This document shows, piece after piece, positions 11,901 through 22,524 of a stretch of DNA of 64,000 nt (its first letter is position 1; each line of letters opens with the position of its first letter). The translations under genes were made by a program, and so were the position numbers. This DNA is from Rhodotorula mucilaginosa. Taxonomy: Eukaryota > Basidiomycota > Microbotryomycetes > Sporidiobolales > Sporidiobolaceae. The notes under the pieces were generated by a model. That model did not search any database, was not told the origin of the DNA, and was given only the letters and a program-made list of their open reading frames with translations. The stretch lies in contig CP137868.1 of NCBI GenBank assembly GCA_034406715.1, forward strand, positions 1,302,001 through 1,366,000, in the 5' to 3' direction.

Positions 11901-14587
11901 CTTCCCCTCTCGCCATCATACGAGCCTTCGCCCCGCCCGGATGGCGCTCGAATAGCGTCGCGGTTTTAGGGAGCGCGGCATGAGCCGGGGGCGAGAAAGA
12001 CGAAGAGCGAAAGAAGGCGGGACCGCGCGTCCACGATTTGGCGGGACTTGATTCGGGTGCAAAGATCAAGCTTGCGGGAGCGGGCGAAGTGCCGCCGAAT
12101 GCGGAGGAGGCAGTAGGGTAGCGATCACGAGGGAGTCGAGGCGACGCGAATTGCAGCGTTGGACGAGATGCTGGAGACGGGAGTGGTCGAGGAGGAGGAA
12201 AGGTGGCAGGAGAGGGCGACCGAGTTGAAGGGAAGAAAGTCGACGGCCGCAACAACGCGGGCAGGACGCTGCTCGGCGTGCCGTGCAAAGGGAAAGTCGC
12301 GTGCGAAGTCGACGCGACGACGGGTTTCGCTTCTTCAAGCTCGGGCTCCTTCAGCCGAGGTGCGTTCGTCGTAGAAGAAGCAGCCGGACTTGTCGTCCTT
12401 GCTGTCGCGTTGGTGGCGGCAAACACGTCCGGTTCGTCCGCTTCAACAGGCTCGGTCGCCACCTGAACCTGAACCACCGGCTCGACCTCGACCTCGACCT
12501 CCTTCTCGTCCTCCTCGGGTTCAGGCGAGCTACTCGCCATCCGAACGGGCACCTCCTCGTCGAATTCGCCGGTCCGGTTCGGCGACAAGGGTGGGTACGA
12601 AGGGCGACTCTGCCGCGCGGAATGAGAGGGGAACTCGAACGACGATGACATCGACTCGTTCATCGCGGCTTCTTGCCCTTCGTCTTGACTGGCATTGCCG
12701 TCTTCGTCGTCTTCGTCGTCGTGCGACTCGAGCGAGGCTTGGTCTGCTTCTTCGGAGCGTGAGGCAACGTGCTCGTCGGCGGTTTCCTCAGCGATGGCCT
12801 CCTCCGTGAGTTTGAGCTCCTCCTCCCCCTCCTCCTCGACGAAAAGGAGCTGCGCAGCAGAACCCGCCGCCGCCGCTTCCTCCTCCTCCTCCTCCGCCTC
12901 GTTCGCAAGCGGCACCTCCTCCTCGACCGCTTCGACTTCGAGTTCAGCGTCGTCGTCGCCCTCGCCCATCTCGGAACCAGAAGAGGGCTCTTCGAGGTCC
13001 GCGAATTGCAGACTCGGTTGTTCCATCATCATCGTCGCCGTCGTCGTGGTCGCCATGGGCTGAGGGATTTCGTCCTTCTCCTCTGATTCGACGACGACGA
13101 CGACGCCGTCCATCTCCTCGTGAGCCGAGACTGCAGCACCGGGGACAAGTGCCGGTACCGGCTGCTCGTCGAATTGCGTCTCGTGGGCGTCGTGGGAAGC
13201 CTCGACCGATTGGGTGGCGAAAGGACCGTCCGACGGTGCTGCCGCCAATTCGGGTTCGGGTTCGGGCTCGAAGGAGAGAGCAAAGTCGTCGTGCCCGTCA
13301 AAGCCGCCCATGTCGTTCTCGTACGGATCGTCGCCACCGTCCGGTAGCAGTCCCGCTCCGTCGTGATCGTCACCCGTCCTCGAGTCTGCCCTCATCTCGC
13401 CGGCAGCGTCGTCGCCATCAACCACCGCCGCTGCAGGGTCTGAGGAAGGCGCCGTGAGGGAGAAGAAGGACACGTCGACCTGCTGTTGCCGTGGTGGTGC
13501 AGTAGTAGCGAGCTCTAGACTCTGTTCGCTTTTGACACTCGGATCCTCCTCCTCCGCCGCCTCTGCCGCCGCAGAAAAAGAAGTCTGACTAGCAGGGAAC
13601 CGAATCGTGTCCCCTCCAAGCTGATGGGACGTACTCCTCGTACGCTCGCGACGGTAGCCAGGGTTTTGAGCGTGATGGTGAGGAGGTCGGACTTTCCCTT
13701 CGCCGCGACCGCGAGTCATCTCGGGTGGCAAGAGGAGCAGCTCGTCATAATCGGCGTCGTCTTCTCCTCCTCCTCCCCCGGCGGTAGGCGGGGGCGACCC
13801 CAACGGCACGGGTAACAGTTCCGAAGGGCGCGGTTTCGGTCGAGTTGACCCCGCCGCCGTGGAGCGACTCTTTCGCTTCGGTTTCGAAGACGCTGACGAC
13901 GACGATTCAGCCGGAGGGAGGGAAGCTGTGGCCGGCAGCGGGGAGACAGATGCGCGCCTCCGGGCCGCGAGGACATGGGGCGCGTGCGAAGGACCGGGAG
14001 GGATCGCAATGATGGGCGAACGAGAAACGCGGCGGCGAGTCGTGCTGGCTGCTGCCGAGGTGCCGCTGCTTGAAGTTGGGACGGCGAGCGAATTGCTTGA
14101 GGAGGGTTCACCAACGGCGGCGGCGGCGGAGCGAGCTCGTGGGAGTTTGCTCGCGGGTTTCTGAGTGCGCCAATTCTCTTACGGTCAGTCTGGACCTCGC
14201 AGGAAGAATCTCTCGCTAAAGGAGGCGAGGGAGGTGGGGACGAACCTTGACAACAAGCCCTTTGTCTGTCGTTGCGGCGGATCTGGTAGCCTTCCGAGGA
14301 GGACTACTTTGCGAAGACGAGTTGTGCGGTGTGGGCATTTGGTTGTCGGCTGGGTTGTTGTTGCTCTGACCGGTCGCGGCGTGCAAGGGAGCGAACGCGA
14401 CGCGCAGACGACGGCCGGGAGAAGCAGGCGGGGGAGGGGGAGCAGCAAGTGCCGCCTTGCCTGCGCGACTCGGTGGCCGGGACGCGGGTGGTAGGTTCTC
14501 GTCTGTGTCGTCGTCTGCTTGCAGGGTTGAGCGTGCTCGCGTGGTTGTGCGAGTGCGAGGGATGCGCGACGACGACGACGAGGGCAT
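8985..14587 (-). CDS. Large disordered Ser/Glu-rich protein with a weak Myb/SANT-like motif, function unknown
   Basis: Four exons (14246-14587, 11152-14160, 10387-11078, 8985-10308) join in phase to 1788 residues. An ATG at 14677 would add 30 more. The start at 14587 (MPSSSSSRIPRTR) is chosen as the simpler one. The second intron (11079-11151) reuses what looks like open coding sequence: GTACGT donor, AACCTGAC branch, CGCAG acceptor. Without it the frame stops within 40 codons. The third intron follows DEWSW and is followed by KLVIRVEALQARRAK. Most of the protein is low complexity: Pro/Ser at the N-terminus, then acidic Glu/Asp runs, then RRRRRSS patches that could be nuclear localisation signals. 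Near residue 1280 is WTSREWRRLEQAL, which resembles a Myb/SANT helix, followed by EVIETFLRKW. The neighbour RAD30 is divergent. A nuclear scaffold or transcription factor is possible, but I cannot assign a family. Confidence 0.75.
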
Positions 14588-15316
14588 GACTCCGAGGAAA
14601 GTCCGCGGCGGGGGCGGGGGCGCGTCAGGCCCAAGTCGGGTGCGGGGGCTATGGCGAGTTGTGTTCTGTGCTTGCATGGATCAGCATGAGTTCGCAGTGC
14701 GTGTGGGGCTCAGTACGCACTGCTTGTTGTTCGGACTGAATGTTGAGACACCGAAGACGCGTCGCTGCGGGTTGGAGACAAGCGCGAAAGGAGAGCACAG
14801 CTGGGGGGTTGGGTAAAACGAGGCTACTCTGTCGTCTCCTGGGCAAGCTGTACACGCGTTCTGCGGGACCTGGTCGAGGTGTAGAGCCGCTCGAGTCGCT
14901 CCAGGCGAACACACGCGTTCGATTTCAGCGCACGTGACCGAGCTGCAACCTCAGCTCGAACACGCTCGTGCTGCAGACAGACGCTGGAGCACTGGGCAAG
15001 TCAGCTTCAACTCCTACAAGCAGACTGTCTGTATTTGGCGCCGCGCTTGCTGTCTTGCTCGAATCTCGGACGACGGACAAGTTGCGTCTCACGCGGAAGC
15101 AGACGCAAAGGACGCACACGGTCTCGACTCCCCTGGACACCAGCGACACGCACGTGCTGGCCGAGTCGAGCTACTCGCAAGTGCATCCAGAGGAGCCCCA
15201 GCACCGGGCCCTGCTTCGAGCACCGGGGAGACGACGACGACCACCTCGTCCCAACTTTTGACTTCTCTCATCGAGGTGTCGTTCTCGACTCCTGACTCGC
15301 GCTTAAAGCTGCGAGG
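14588..15316. promoter_or_regulatory. Divergent promoter region between the Ser-rich gene and RAD30
   Basis: About 0.7 kb with no supported gene. It carries a CACGTGAC site at 14931-14938, the core bound by bHLH factors such as Cbf1 or Pho4 in other fungi. Which gene, if any, it serves is not known. Confidence 0.4.
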
Positions 15317-18300
15317 ATGGGCTCGCCGCCGATCCCAGACCGCACACCAGTAGCCTCGTCCTCCTCAACGACGACGACAGCTCGCCCGATCGGGTTTGGC
15401 GACGCCCCACCGCGTCCTCACCCGGGCATCCGACCCGCCGTCGCGCCCGCCAGCGTGCCCTTCAGTCCTCCCAAACGCAGAACGGGAGGGAGTATCAAAG
15501 GCAAGGAGCGGGCACTCAGCGTCGAGGAGGGCGAGGCGGCGGAAGAAGGGACGGCGGAGGGAGATCCGGCGTTCCCGCCGCAGATGCAGCCTACTTATAG
15601 GCACATCCTCGGATCAGGCAACGGAGGCGCAGCGTGAGTTCAGAACCCGCCCTTCTGTTGACTCTGGAGGTCAATCTTTCCCACTCACCGCCCTTCCTTC
15701 TCCGTGCGCGCGCAGAAACCCGCTTCGTGTAATTGCCCATATCGATATCGATGCCGCGTATGCCGCAATGGAGATGGCGCGGCTCAAGATTCCGGCAGAT
15801 CAGCCGATGGCGGTCCAGCAGTGGAACGGGTTGGTCAGTCTTGGGATCACTTCGCTGCCCTCGCGCCGCCCCTTGGACCTCAATACTAGGGCGTGTGGTG
15901 CGTTGACAAGCAGGATTGGCCCCGCACTGACACAGACACAACAACCATGTTCGCAGATCGCGGTCAACTACCCCGCCCGGGCGTACGGCATCACGCGGCA
16001 CGAAACTCCCGCCGAGGCACTCAAGAAATGCCCCGACTTGATGCTCGTCCACGTCCAGACGTACAAGAACGGCGAAGTCGTACCCGGGTACTGGGACGGA
16101 GCGAAACCCGAGACGCACAAGGTCTCGCTCGACATGTACCGCAAGGAGAGTAAGAAGATCTTGGCGGTGTTTCAAGAGTTTTGTCCCATTGTCGGTGCGT
16201 TTGCGTTTTTGCGTTCTGGCGTCTTTGTGTGGCCCCCGAGGCATTTCGATATCCGCCCGACAAGACCGCAGAAACTGACTCGCACGAGCACATCCCCCCA
16301 TGCAGAGAAAGCCTCGATCGACGAATCCTTCCTCGACCTGACCCTCCCCGTCCGCGAACGCCTCCTCGCCGCCTATCCCGCCCTCGCAACCCCGCCTCCT
16401 TCCTCGCACAATAACCTCGATACGTCTTTACCGCCTCCCTCTTCGTTTGGGATCACGCGGGACGACATCAAGTGGGCCGAGTTGGGGAATGTGGTGCCGA
16501 TTTCGGGGCAGAAGAGGGAAAAAGTGAGGAGGTTGGACCCGAGGGGGGTGCCGATGCCTTCTTCCAGTTCTTCGTCACCAGTCAAGGCGGCCGGCTCTGG
16601 CGATGGCAACGAAGAGACCGCTCAAGTCGAAGAAGAGGAACAAGGATCCGCTTCCACCTCGACGTCGCCCGAACCGCTCGACGACGACCCCCCACTGACC
16701 TGGTCCGACATCTGCCTGTCCCTCGGAGCGGCCATCGTACGCGATACGAGGACGGCCGTGACCGAACGGCTGGGGTACACGTGCTCGGCCGGGATCGCGA
16801 CCAACAAGATGCTGGCCAAGTTGACGAGTGCGTGGAAAAAGCCGAATGCGCAGGTGCGTCGTTTCTCGTTTCAATCTCGGCCATCTGTTCGTCCTGCCTC
16901 ATATGGTAGAGGCGAGGAAACTGATACAACTGGGAATCGTGGAGACACACAGACCATCCTCCGCTATGGGGCCATCCCGGCTTTCCTCCGCCCGATGCCG
17001 TTCCAAAAGATTAGGAATCTCGGCGGCAAACTCGGCACGGCCGTCAAAGAGACGTACGAAGCCAACACGGTGGGAGATTTGCTGTACGTTTAGGGGCCAC
17101 ACTCTTTTCACGAGCTTTGCCCCCATCTCTCCGCTGGTGTTCTGGCGGGAGGGCTGCGCTTAATCGACGTTGTGCTCCTGACGTAATTGACGGTCCATGC
17201 TTGCAACAGTGATTACCCGCTACCAGAACTGAGGTCTAAACTCGGAGACGCGAGCGGCATGTGGTTGTGGGAAATGGTGCGCGGCCTTGACTATGCCGAA
17301 GGTGAGTGAGAGAGACCTCCGATTCGCATGCATGCATGGCATCCGGCCGACGAGGCGCTAAGGATGGGGCGGACATCTCGGTAGGTCTCTCACTGACGAA
17401 GCTTGTTCCCTCCGGTAGTGGATCCCAAGACGGCGGTCAAGAGCATGCTCTCGAGCAAGAACTTTCGGCCGTACATCGACAAGTATGGCGAAGTGGTGAG
17501 TTCCGAGTTCATGGTTCTACCACGCGCTTCTGAGCTGATTCGAGGCGACAACGCACGGGTGCACAGATGCACTGGATGGGTATCCTTGCGACGGAATTGC
17601 ATCTTCGGTTGAACGACGCGCGGGAGGAAACTCCCGGACTTTGGGTGAGTCTCTTGCCTCTCGCGTACGACGAGACGGCTCCAGCTGATTGCGAGTGCCT
17701 CGAAACCTCGCAGCCCAAGACGATCACCTTCACGCACCGCTCCCCGTCGTTCGTGATCCGCTCGCATCAGGCTCCCTTCCCGTTCACGTCCAACCTCACG
17801 CGGACCTACATCCTCAAAGCGGGCGAGAAACTCTTCCGAACCGCGATCGGCGCGGGGCAGGCGACCGAACGGACTACGGACCGGACGACGGTGGGACCGT
17901 ACTCGAACTTGCAGTTGAGCTTTTCGGGGCTCGGTCAACTCGAGCAGGGGCAGCGTGGGATCGAAGGGTTCTTTGTCTCTGCGGTTGCTGCTTCTGCGGG
18001 AGGACCCCCGGCGGCGACGAATGGAGCTCGCGAGAGGGTCAAGTCGGAATCGGTCGCCCCCGAGGACGAGGAGGAGGAGGACGACCCTATTCCCGCGTCG
18101 AAGAAGAAACCCGGCGCGTCTTTCTTTGGCGCTTCGGCGACCTCGAAGGACGACGTCAAGCCGGCGATCAAGAAACGCAAGCAGAAGAAGCGTGATCTGC
18201 CTGTGCTCGTCAAATCGGTCGGTGCCAACGCCAACGGGACCGAGGAGTTGATCCTCGCTTCGTCCGACGACGAGGACGGGGACGACGCCACTTCTGCACT

Positions 18301-18777
18301 ACCGCGATTCCGATGCCCGAGGTGTAGCAAGGTGCTCACGGTCCCGGAGGAGGCGCGTCGCGCGATCGAGGGCGGCGAGATGAGCGCCGACAAGGCGGAC
18401 GAGGTTCTCGAGCGGGACAAGGCCGAGCATGCGGATTGGCACGTCGCGCGGGACTTGCTCGGTGAGTCTTTTCGCTTGCTTCTGCTCTTCCTTACACACG
18501 CGTCGCGAGCATGGCGGCCCGCAGAGAGCTGATGCGAAGTTTTGGGTGAACGCGCCGCGCAGAGGCCGAGCGCAGAGCTGGCGGCTGGACGACGAGCTCG
18601 AGCGGCGGCAAGAGCGACAAAGGGAGCAAGAAGCGCAAGTCCTCCTCGACGGCGGGGAGTACGTCTTCTCCGAAGAAGAGCAAGAAGCAGGGTGGTGGCG
18701 GCGGCAAGGCTGTTGGTGGCAGTTCGGCGACGGGCAAGTCGAGGGGAACTCTGAACGGATTTGTTTCGCGGGGATGA
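15317..18777 (+). CDS. RAD30: DNA polymerase eta, translesion Y-family polymerase
   Basis: Bypasses UV photoproducts at stalled forks. Ten exons: 15317-15633, 15716-15833, 15957-16194, 16306-16853, 16953-17083, 17210-17301, 17419-17495, 17567-17644, 17714-18461, 18563-18777. They sum to 854 codons, 853 residues. A ~110-residue disordered leader precedes the catalytic core. The metal-binding motif is AHIDIDAAYAAME, then IAVNYPARAYGI of the fingers, then EKASIDESFLDLT with the catalytic acidic pair. CSAGIATNKMLAKL and a little-finger domain follow. Near the C-terminus FRCPRCSKVL with EHADWHVAR forms a UBZ-type ubiquitin-binding zinc finger (C-x2-C, H-x3-H). The tail GTLNGFVSRG resembles a degenerate PCNA-interacting peptide. 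The last intron must end at 18562: nearer AG dinucleotides give an early stop, while this one restores the Lys/Ser-rich tail. Confident. Confidence 0.95.
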
Positions 18778-18999
18778 GGATGTCGTTGTAACCTTTCCTT
18801 TGCATGCTCTGTGTTCATGATCCGGGCAGCGATCGATAGGAGAAGTCGAACGCGCGAGGATTGCCCCCTGTTTTGTCAATGTTTGGCCCCACTCGAGACT
18901 CGCTTCGCCCCTTTCGCGCCCCTTGCAATTGTTTGGCCTTCGCAGATCACGTTCATCTCGCGCCGTCTCTCTCTACGCACGCGCGGACCCAGTCGACAG

Positions 19000-20344
19000 A
19001 TGCCTAGCACACGTGGTACCAACGCTCCGCGGCGCTCCAAGCGCGTCACCGAGGCCGAGAAGCAGCAGGCCAAGGTCAAGGCACAACAAGCTGCCAAAGC
19101 CACCGCCGCCGCCGCCGCCGCTGCAAAGAAGAAGGCCGCCGCCGCGGCCAAGAAGCTCAAGGCAGAGGACAAGGCCGAGTCGGTCGTCGCTGACGTCAAG
19201 AAGAAGGCCGGCAAGGCCGTCAAGGAGGTCAAGAAGCAGGTCGTCAAGCCCGCCGCGAAGAAGGTCGCAAAGGCCGCCGGCGTCGACACGAAACCCACCA
19301 AGGCCACCGCGACCAAGTCCAAGAAGGCAGACGACAAGGCCACCACCAAGGCGAAGAAGCCCGCCGCGACCCAGGGCAAGAAGACAAAGTCGTCGACCTC
19401 CAAGGCCGTCTCGGCCTCGAAGCCAGCCGCTGCCCCGAAGAAGCGAGCGCCGCCAAAGGCTCGCGGTACCGCTGCTGCCGCTGCTTCGACCAAGAAGGCT
19501 GACAAGCCCAAGAAGGAAGAGTCTGCCGCCGTCACTCCGTACAAGGTCGGCGACATCGTCGAGGACGTGACCCTCCAGAACGGTGCGCGCGGCTTTCTTC
19601 CCTCTTTCGGAACGCGCGTCACGTTTTCGTTTGTTGACACCTCGTCGCCCTGGATGCAGAGGACGACAAGCCCGTCTCGCTCAAGAGCCTCTACGAGGAC
19701 AAGCACCTCGTCATCTTCTCGTACCCCAAGGTGCGCCGCGCGACCGAGAGAGAGAAGAGACGCGTCGCGCCCGAATCTGACGCGATTTCTCCCCCCCTAG
19801 GCCGACACTCCGGGTTGCACCACCCAGGCGTGCGGTTACCGCGATATCCGGAACGAGTACGAGGAGCACGGCGCGACCGTGATCGGCCTCTCGTGCGACC
19901 AGCCGACCGCGCAGATCAAGTGGAAGTCGAAGAACGAACTCGGGTACTCGCTCCTCTCGGACCCCAAGGCCGACTTGCTCCTCAAGAAGCTCGGATGGTC
20001 CGACAAGTCCAAGTGAGTCTCGCCGGTTGTTTGCCCCGCCCGCCGTTCGGAAAGAACAAACGAGACTCGCGTTTGTTGATTGATCGAGAAATTGACTCCT
20101 TGCTTCTTCTTTCCCCTCCTCCCGCGCTCCCGCTCGTCTTTAGGCGCTGCCACTGGGTCATTGAGAAGGGTGGCAAGCTCGCAGAAGCCAAGCTCGGCGT
20201 CAAGCCCGCCGACGACCCCAAGAACGCGTGCGTACCGGTCCACTCCCCTCCTCGGTTTCCGGAAAGACCGGCCTGCTGCTGACACTCGACAAGACCGCAC
20301 AAAACAGTCTCGAGTTTGTCAAGAGCCTCAAGGACTCGAAGTAG
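19000..20344 (+). CDS. DOT5: Nuclear thiol peroxidase, PrxQ/BCP-type peroxiredoxin (Dot5-like) with a histone H1-like N-terminus
   Basis: Reduces peroxides with a peroxidatic cysteine; the yeast relative Dot5 is nuclear. Exons 19000-19582, 19660-19730, 19801-20012, 20144-20227 and 20308-20344 sum to 329 codons, 328 residues. The catalytic block DTPGCTTQACGYRD holds the peroxidatic and resolving cysteines four residues apart, the BCP/PrxQ pattern. ATVIGLSCDQP and LGYSLLSDPKADLLLKKLGW follow, then RCHWVIEKGGKL. About 180 residues in front are Lys/Ala-rich (KKKAAAAAKKLK, VKKKAGKAVKEVKKQ) like a histone H1 tail. Yeast Dot5 (215 residues) has a much shorter basic leader. The ATG at 19000 is taken because the basic tail starts right after it. 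The tail is probably a nuclear or chromatin tether, which is an inference. Confidence 0.93.
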
Positions 20345-20934
20345 ACGGGCGAACAACAGCCCGCCGCCCCGCCTGACCAACACGTTTCTGCGATACCCAT
20401 TCTTCTCCTTTACATTCACCTCTTTTCCTCCCCCCTTCGCCTTTCACCGGCCCTCGAGATACACTCGAGGATCTTCTTATATCCTCTCTCTCTCTCCCCA
20501 GCTTATCTCTTCTGCGCCTCTGACTTAGCCTTTCTCCATCCCTTTCTTCCACCTTTTTCTGACTCGGTTTTGGCTCTCCCTCTCTCTCTCTCTCTGCGTG
20601 TTTCCGTCCCCCTCTATTGTCTGTCTGTAAGTGTTTGATCGACCTACTTGTCCTCTATTCGGGCTCGAAATCGATGCATACCCGCCCTCCAGATCTCGAG
20701 AGAGTCTCGTGGAGTGTTGTCTCGAATCGCTCAATTCGATTCCCTCGTCAACGCTTCCGTTCCCGGCTACCAGAAAAGGCTTTGCGGAACATTTATCTTT
20801 GCACTCCTCGAAGCAAATATACGAGAACGTGCTCCTTCACATCCTGGAGAGAGAGAGAGAAAACCCGGAAGGTCGGCTGTGATTATACGGTGTCTTTTTC
20901 GACGGGTCGCGATACGGCTACACACGAGAATGAT
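20345..20934. other. Intergenic, convergent 3' region with a CT microsatellite
   Basis: 590 bases between the peroxiredoxin and glutaredoxin stops. Strongly pyrimidine-rich on the plus strand, with a pure CT run at about 20575-20595. No gene is supported. Confidence 0.6.
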
Positions 20935-21830
20935 TTACTTGGCCGAAAGGAGGTCCTTCAGCTTGCCACCGCGGTGCTGGGCCTCGAGGTCGGAGCAGCC
21001 TGCGCGTACCCCGAAACGCAACAAGAAAGGTCAGCAAAACCGCCCGCCGCTTCGAAGAGGGGCAAATCTAGCGACAGAGCTGGTTGGATCAGGTCCGTGG
21101 GGGAAGACGCACCTCCGATGAACTCGCCGTTGATGAAAATCGAAGGGACCGTCGACTGGCCAGTCTTCTGGGCGAGGTATGCCTGTCGTGGAGGATTCGG
21201 TTAGAGAAAAAGTCCGGTCAGTCAGCGGGGTAGAAGGGTTGTTGGTGCTCACCTGCCAGTCGGAGCCGTCGTCCATCTGGTCGAGCTCGTAGACGTCGTA
21301 CTTTTCGCCGAGCGACTCAAGGAGCTGCTTGGCGCGGCGGCCTGCGAGATGGAGTGATGAGGGTCAGGGGGCCGGACACCTTCGTCCACATGCACAGTGC
21401 CCAGCGCTGCTATAGCGCGGACAGCCTGCAGCTCGAGAAGTCGTTTCGCTTTGACTCACAGTACGGGCAGTAGCTCTGTAGAAGCGGGGCGGAGGTTTTA
21501 GTCAGCCGGGAGATGCTGGCGATGATGAGGTCACCCTCGACGGACCTTTGAGAAGACGACGGTGCGGTTCTTGCGCTGCGCGATGGCGTTCTCGACTGCA
21601 GTCTTGGCCGACATGATTTCGGGTGTTTTGACTGGATCCGGTGTAGAGTCAAGAGACAACGAAGAGACCGCTCGGCTGTCGGCGGCGGCGGCGGCGGCAA
21701 TCGACGCGCTCTCTCGCCTCGCTCTCGTCACCGCCGGGTGGAAGGTGCGGTAGGTATAGATCAACGACAACAGCGGCAACAGGCACACGAGGATCAGCAC
21801 CACCAATAGCCTCAATCGCCGGCCTTGCAT
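20935..21830 (-). CDS. Dithiol glutaredoxin (CPYC) with an N-terminal membrane anchor
   Basis: Glutathione-dependent disulfide reductase. Five exons on the minus strand (21546-21830, 21460-21475, 21253-21341, 21113-21182, 20935-20999) sum to 175 codons, 174 residues. The second exon is only 16 nt: it encodes Ser-Tyr-Cys-Pro-Tyr plus the first base of the second active-site Cys. The core reads VVFSK-SYCPYC-RRAKQLL, then TVPSIFINGEFIGG-CSDL, giving the cis-Pro and GG-C/S-D glutathione motifs. The first ATG gives MQGRR followed by a hydrophobic span (LRLLVVLILVCLLPLLSLIY), so this form should be a signal-anchored secretory-pathway protein like yeast Grx6/Grx7. An internal ATG at 21614 (MSAKTAVENAIA) would give a soluble ~100-residue protein. 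Convergent with the peroxiredoxin gene. Confidence 0.93.
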
Positions 21831-22524
21831 CGTCGTGACGCAAGTCGAAAACGGCCAGTCGACCAGATCCGCACGGTCGCTTCTAGACAGCCTCCTCAAG
21901 GCCTCGCAGTGCTTGGGCCACTCCTAGCTGTTTCCCACTAGCTGAGGACCGCTGCTTTCCAGCGAAGTCACCTCAGTCGCAACCGCTGTCCGATCCGCCT
22001 ACTCCGACCCGCCTGCTCCAATCCGCCTGCTCCGATTATACAAGTCCCTGGACCAATCTCTTGTCATCGAGAAGCCCGCTCAGTTTGCTCTCTCGCCGCC
22101 TGCACAGCTACACGTCGAAGCATGCGTGCTTCAGCCACGGTGCTCCGGGAGCGTAAACTCTGCCTCTACTGGCGCGCTGGAGGAGCAAAAGGCGAACAAG
22201 CTCGGGGAGGGCTGGTTGCGTCTGCGCACAATCACTGCTGGTTCTCGTCTGCACTCAGCCCGCTTGCTGATCAGCCCTATTCCGCGATTGGTGCATGCTC
22301 GTCGCATCTTTCTACGAGACGCACCCTTGCTGGCCTGCACTCGCCGCGGCATCGGTTTCCTACAGTATCTCCTTGACCCGAACAAACTTGGGACTCTTCA
22401 CAAGCTGTTGCGCTTCTGTACTGTAAAAAGGGGTGCAATCCAGAAGAAGAAAATCTCTGCTACGTGCATCAAACAATACTGGTCGTGAACAATAGAGAGC
22501 TAGACTGCCGCTGGAGAAGGAGTG
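21831..22524. promoter_or_regulatory. Glutaredoxin promoter region and 3' flank of family gene A
   Basis: About 0.7 kb without a supported gene. It holds the 14-base tandem repeat listed separately and otherwise shows nothing I recognise. Confidence 0.4.
21989..22037. repeat. Short tandem repeat, 14-base unit, about 3.5 copies
   Basis: Copies TCCGATCCGCCTAC, TCCGACCCGCCTGC and TCCAATCCGCCTGC run head to tail at 21989-22030, followed by a half copy. They lie 160-210 bases upstream of the glutaredoxin ATG. Confidence 0.8.
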
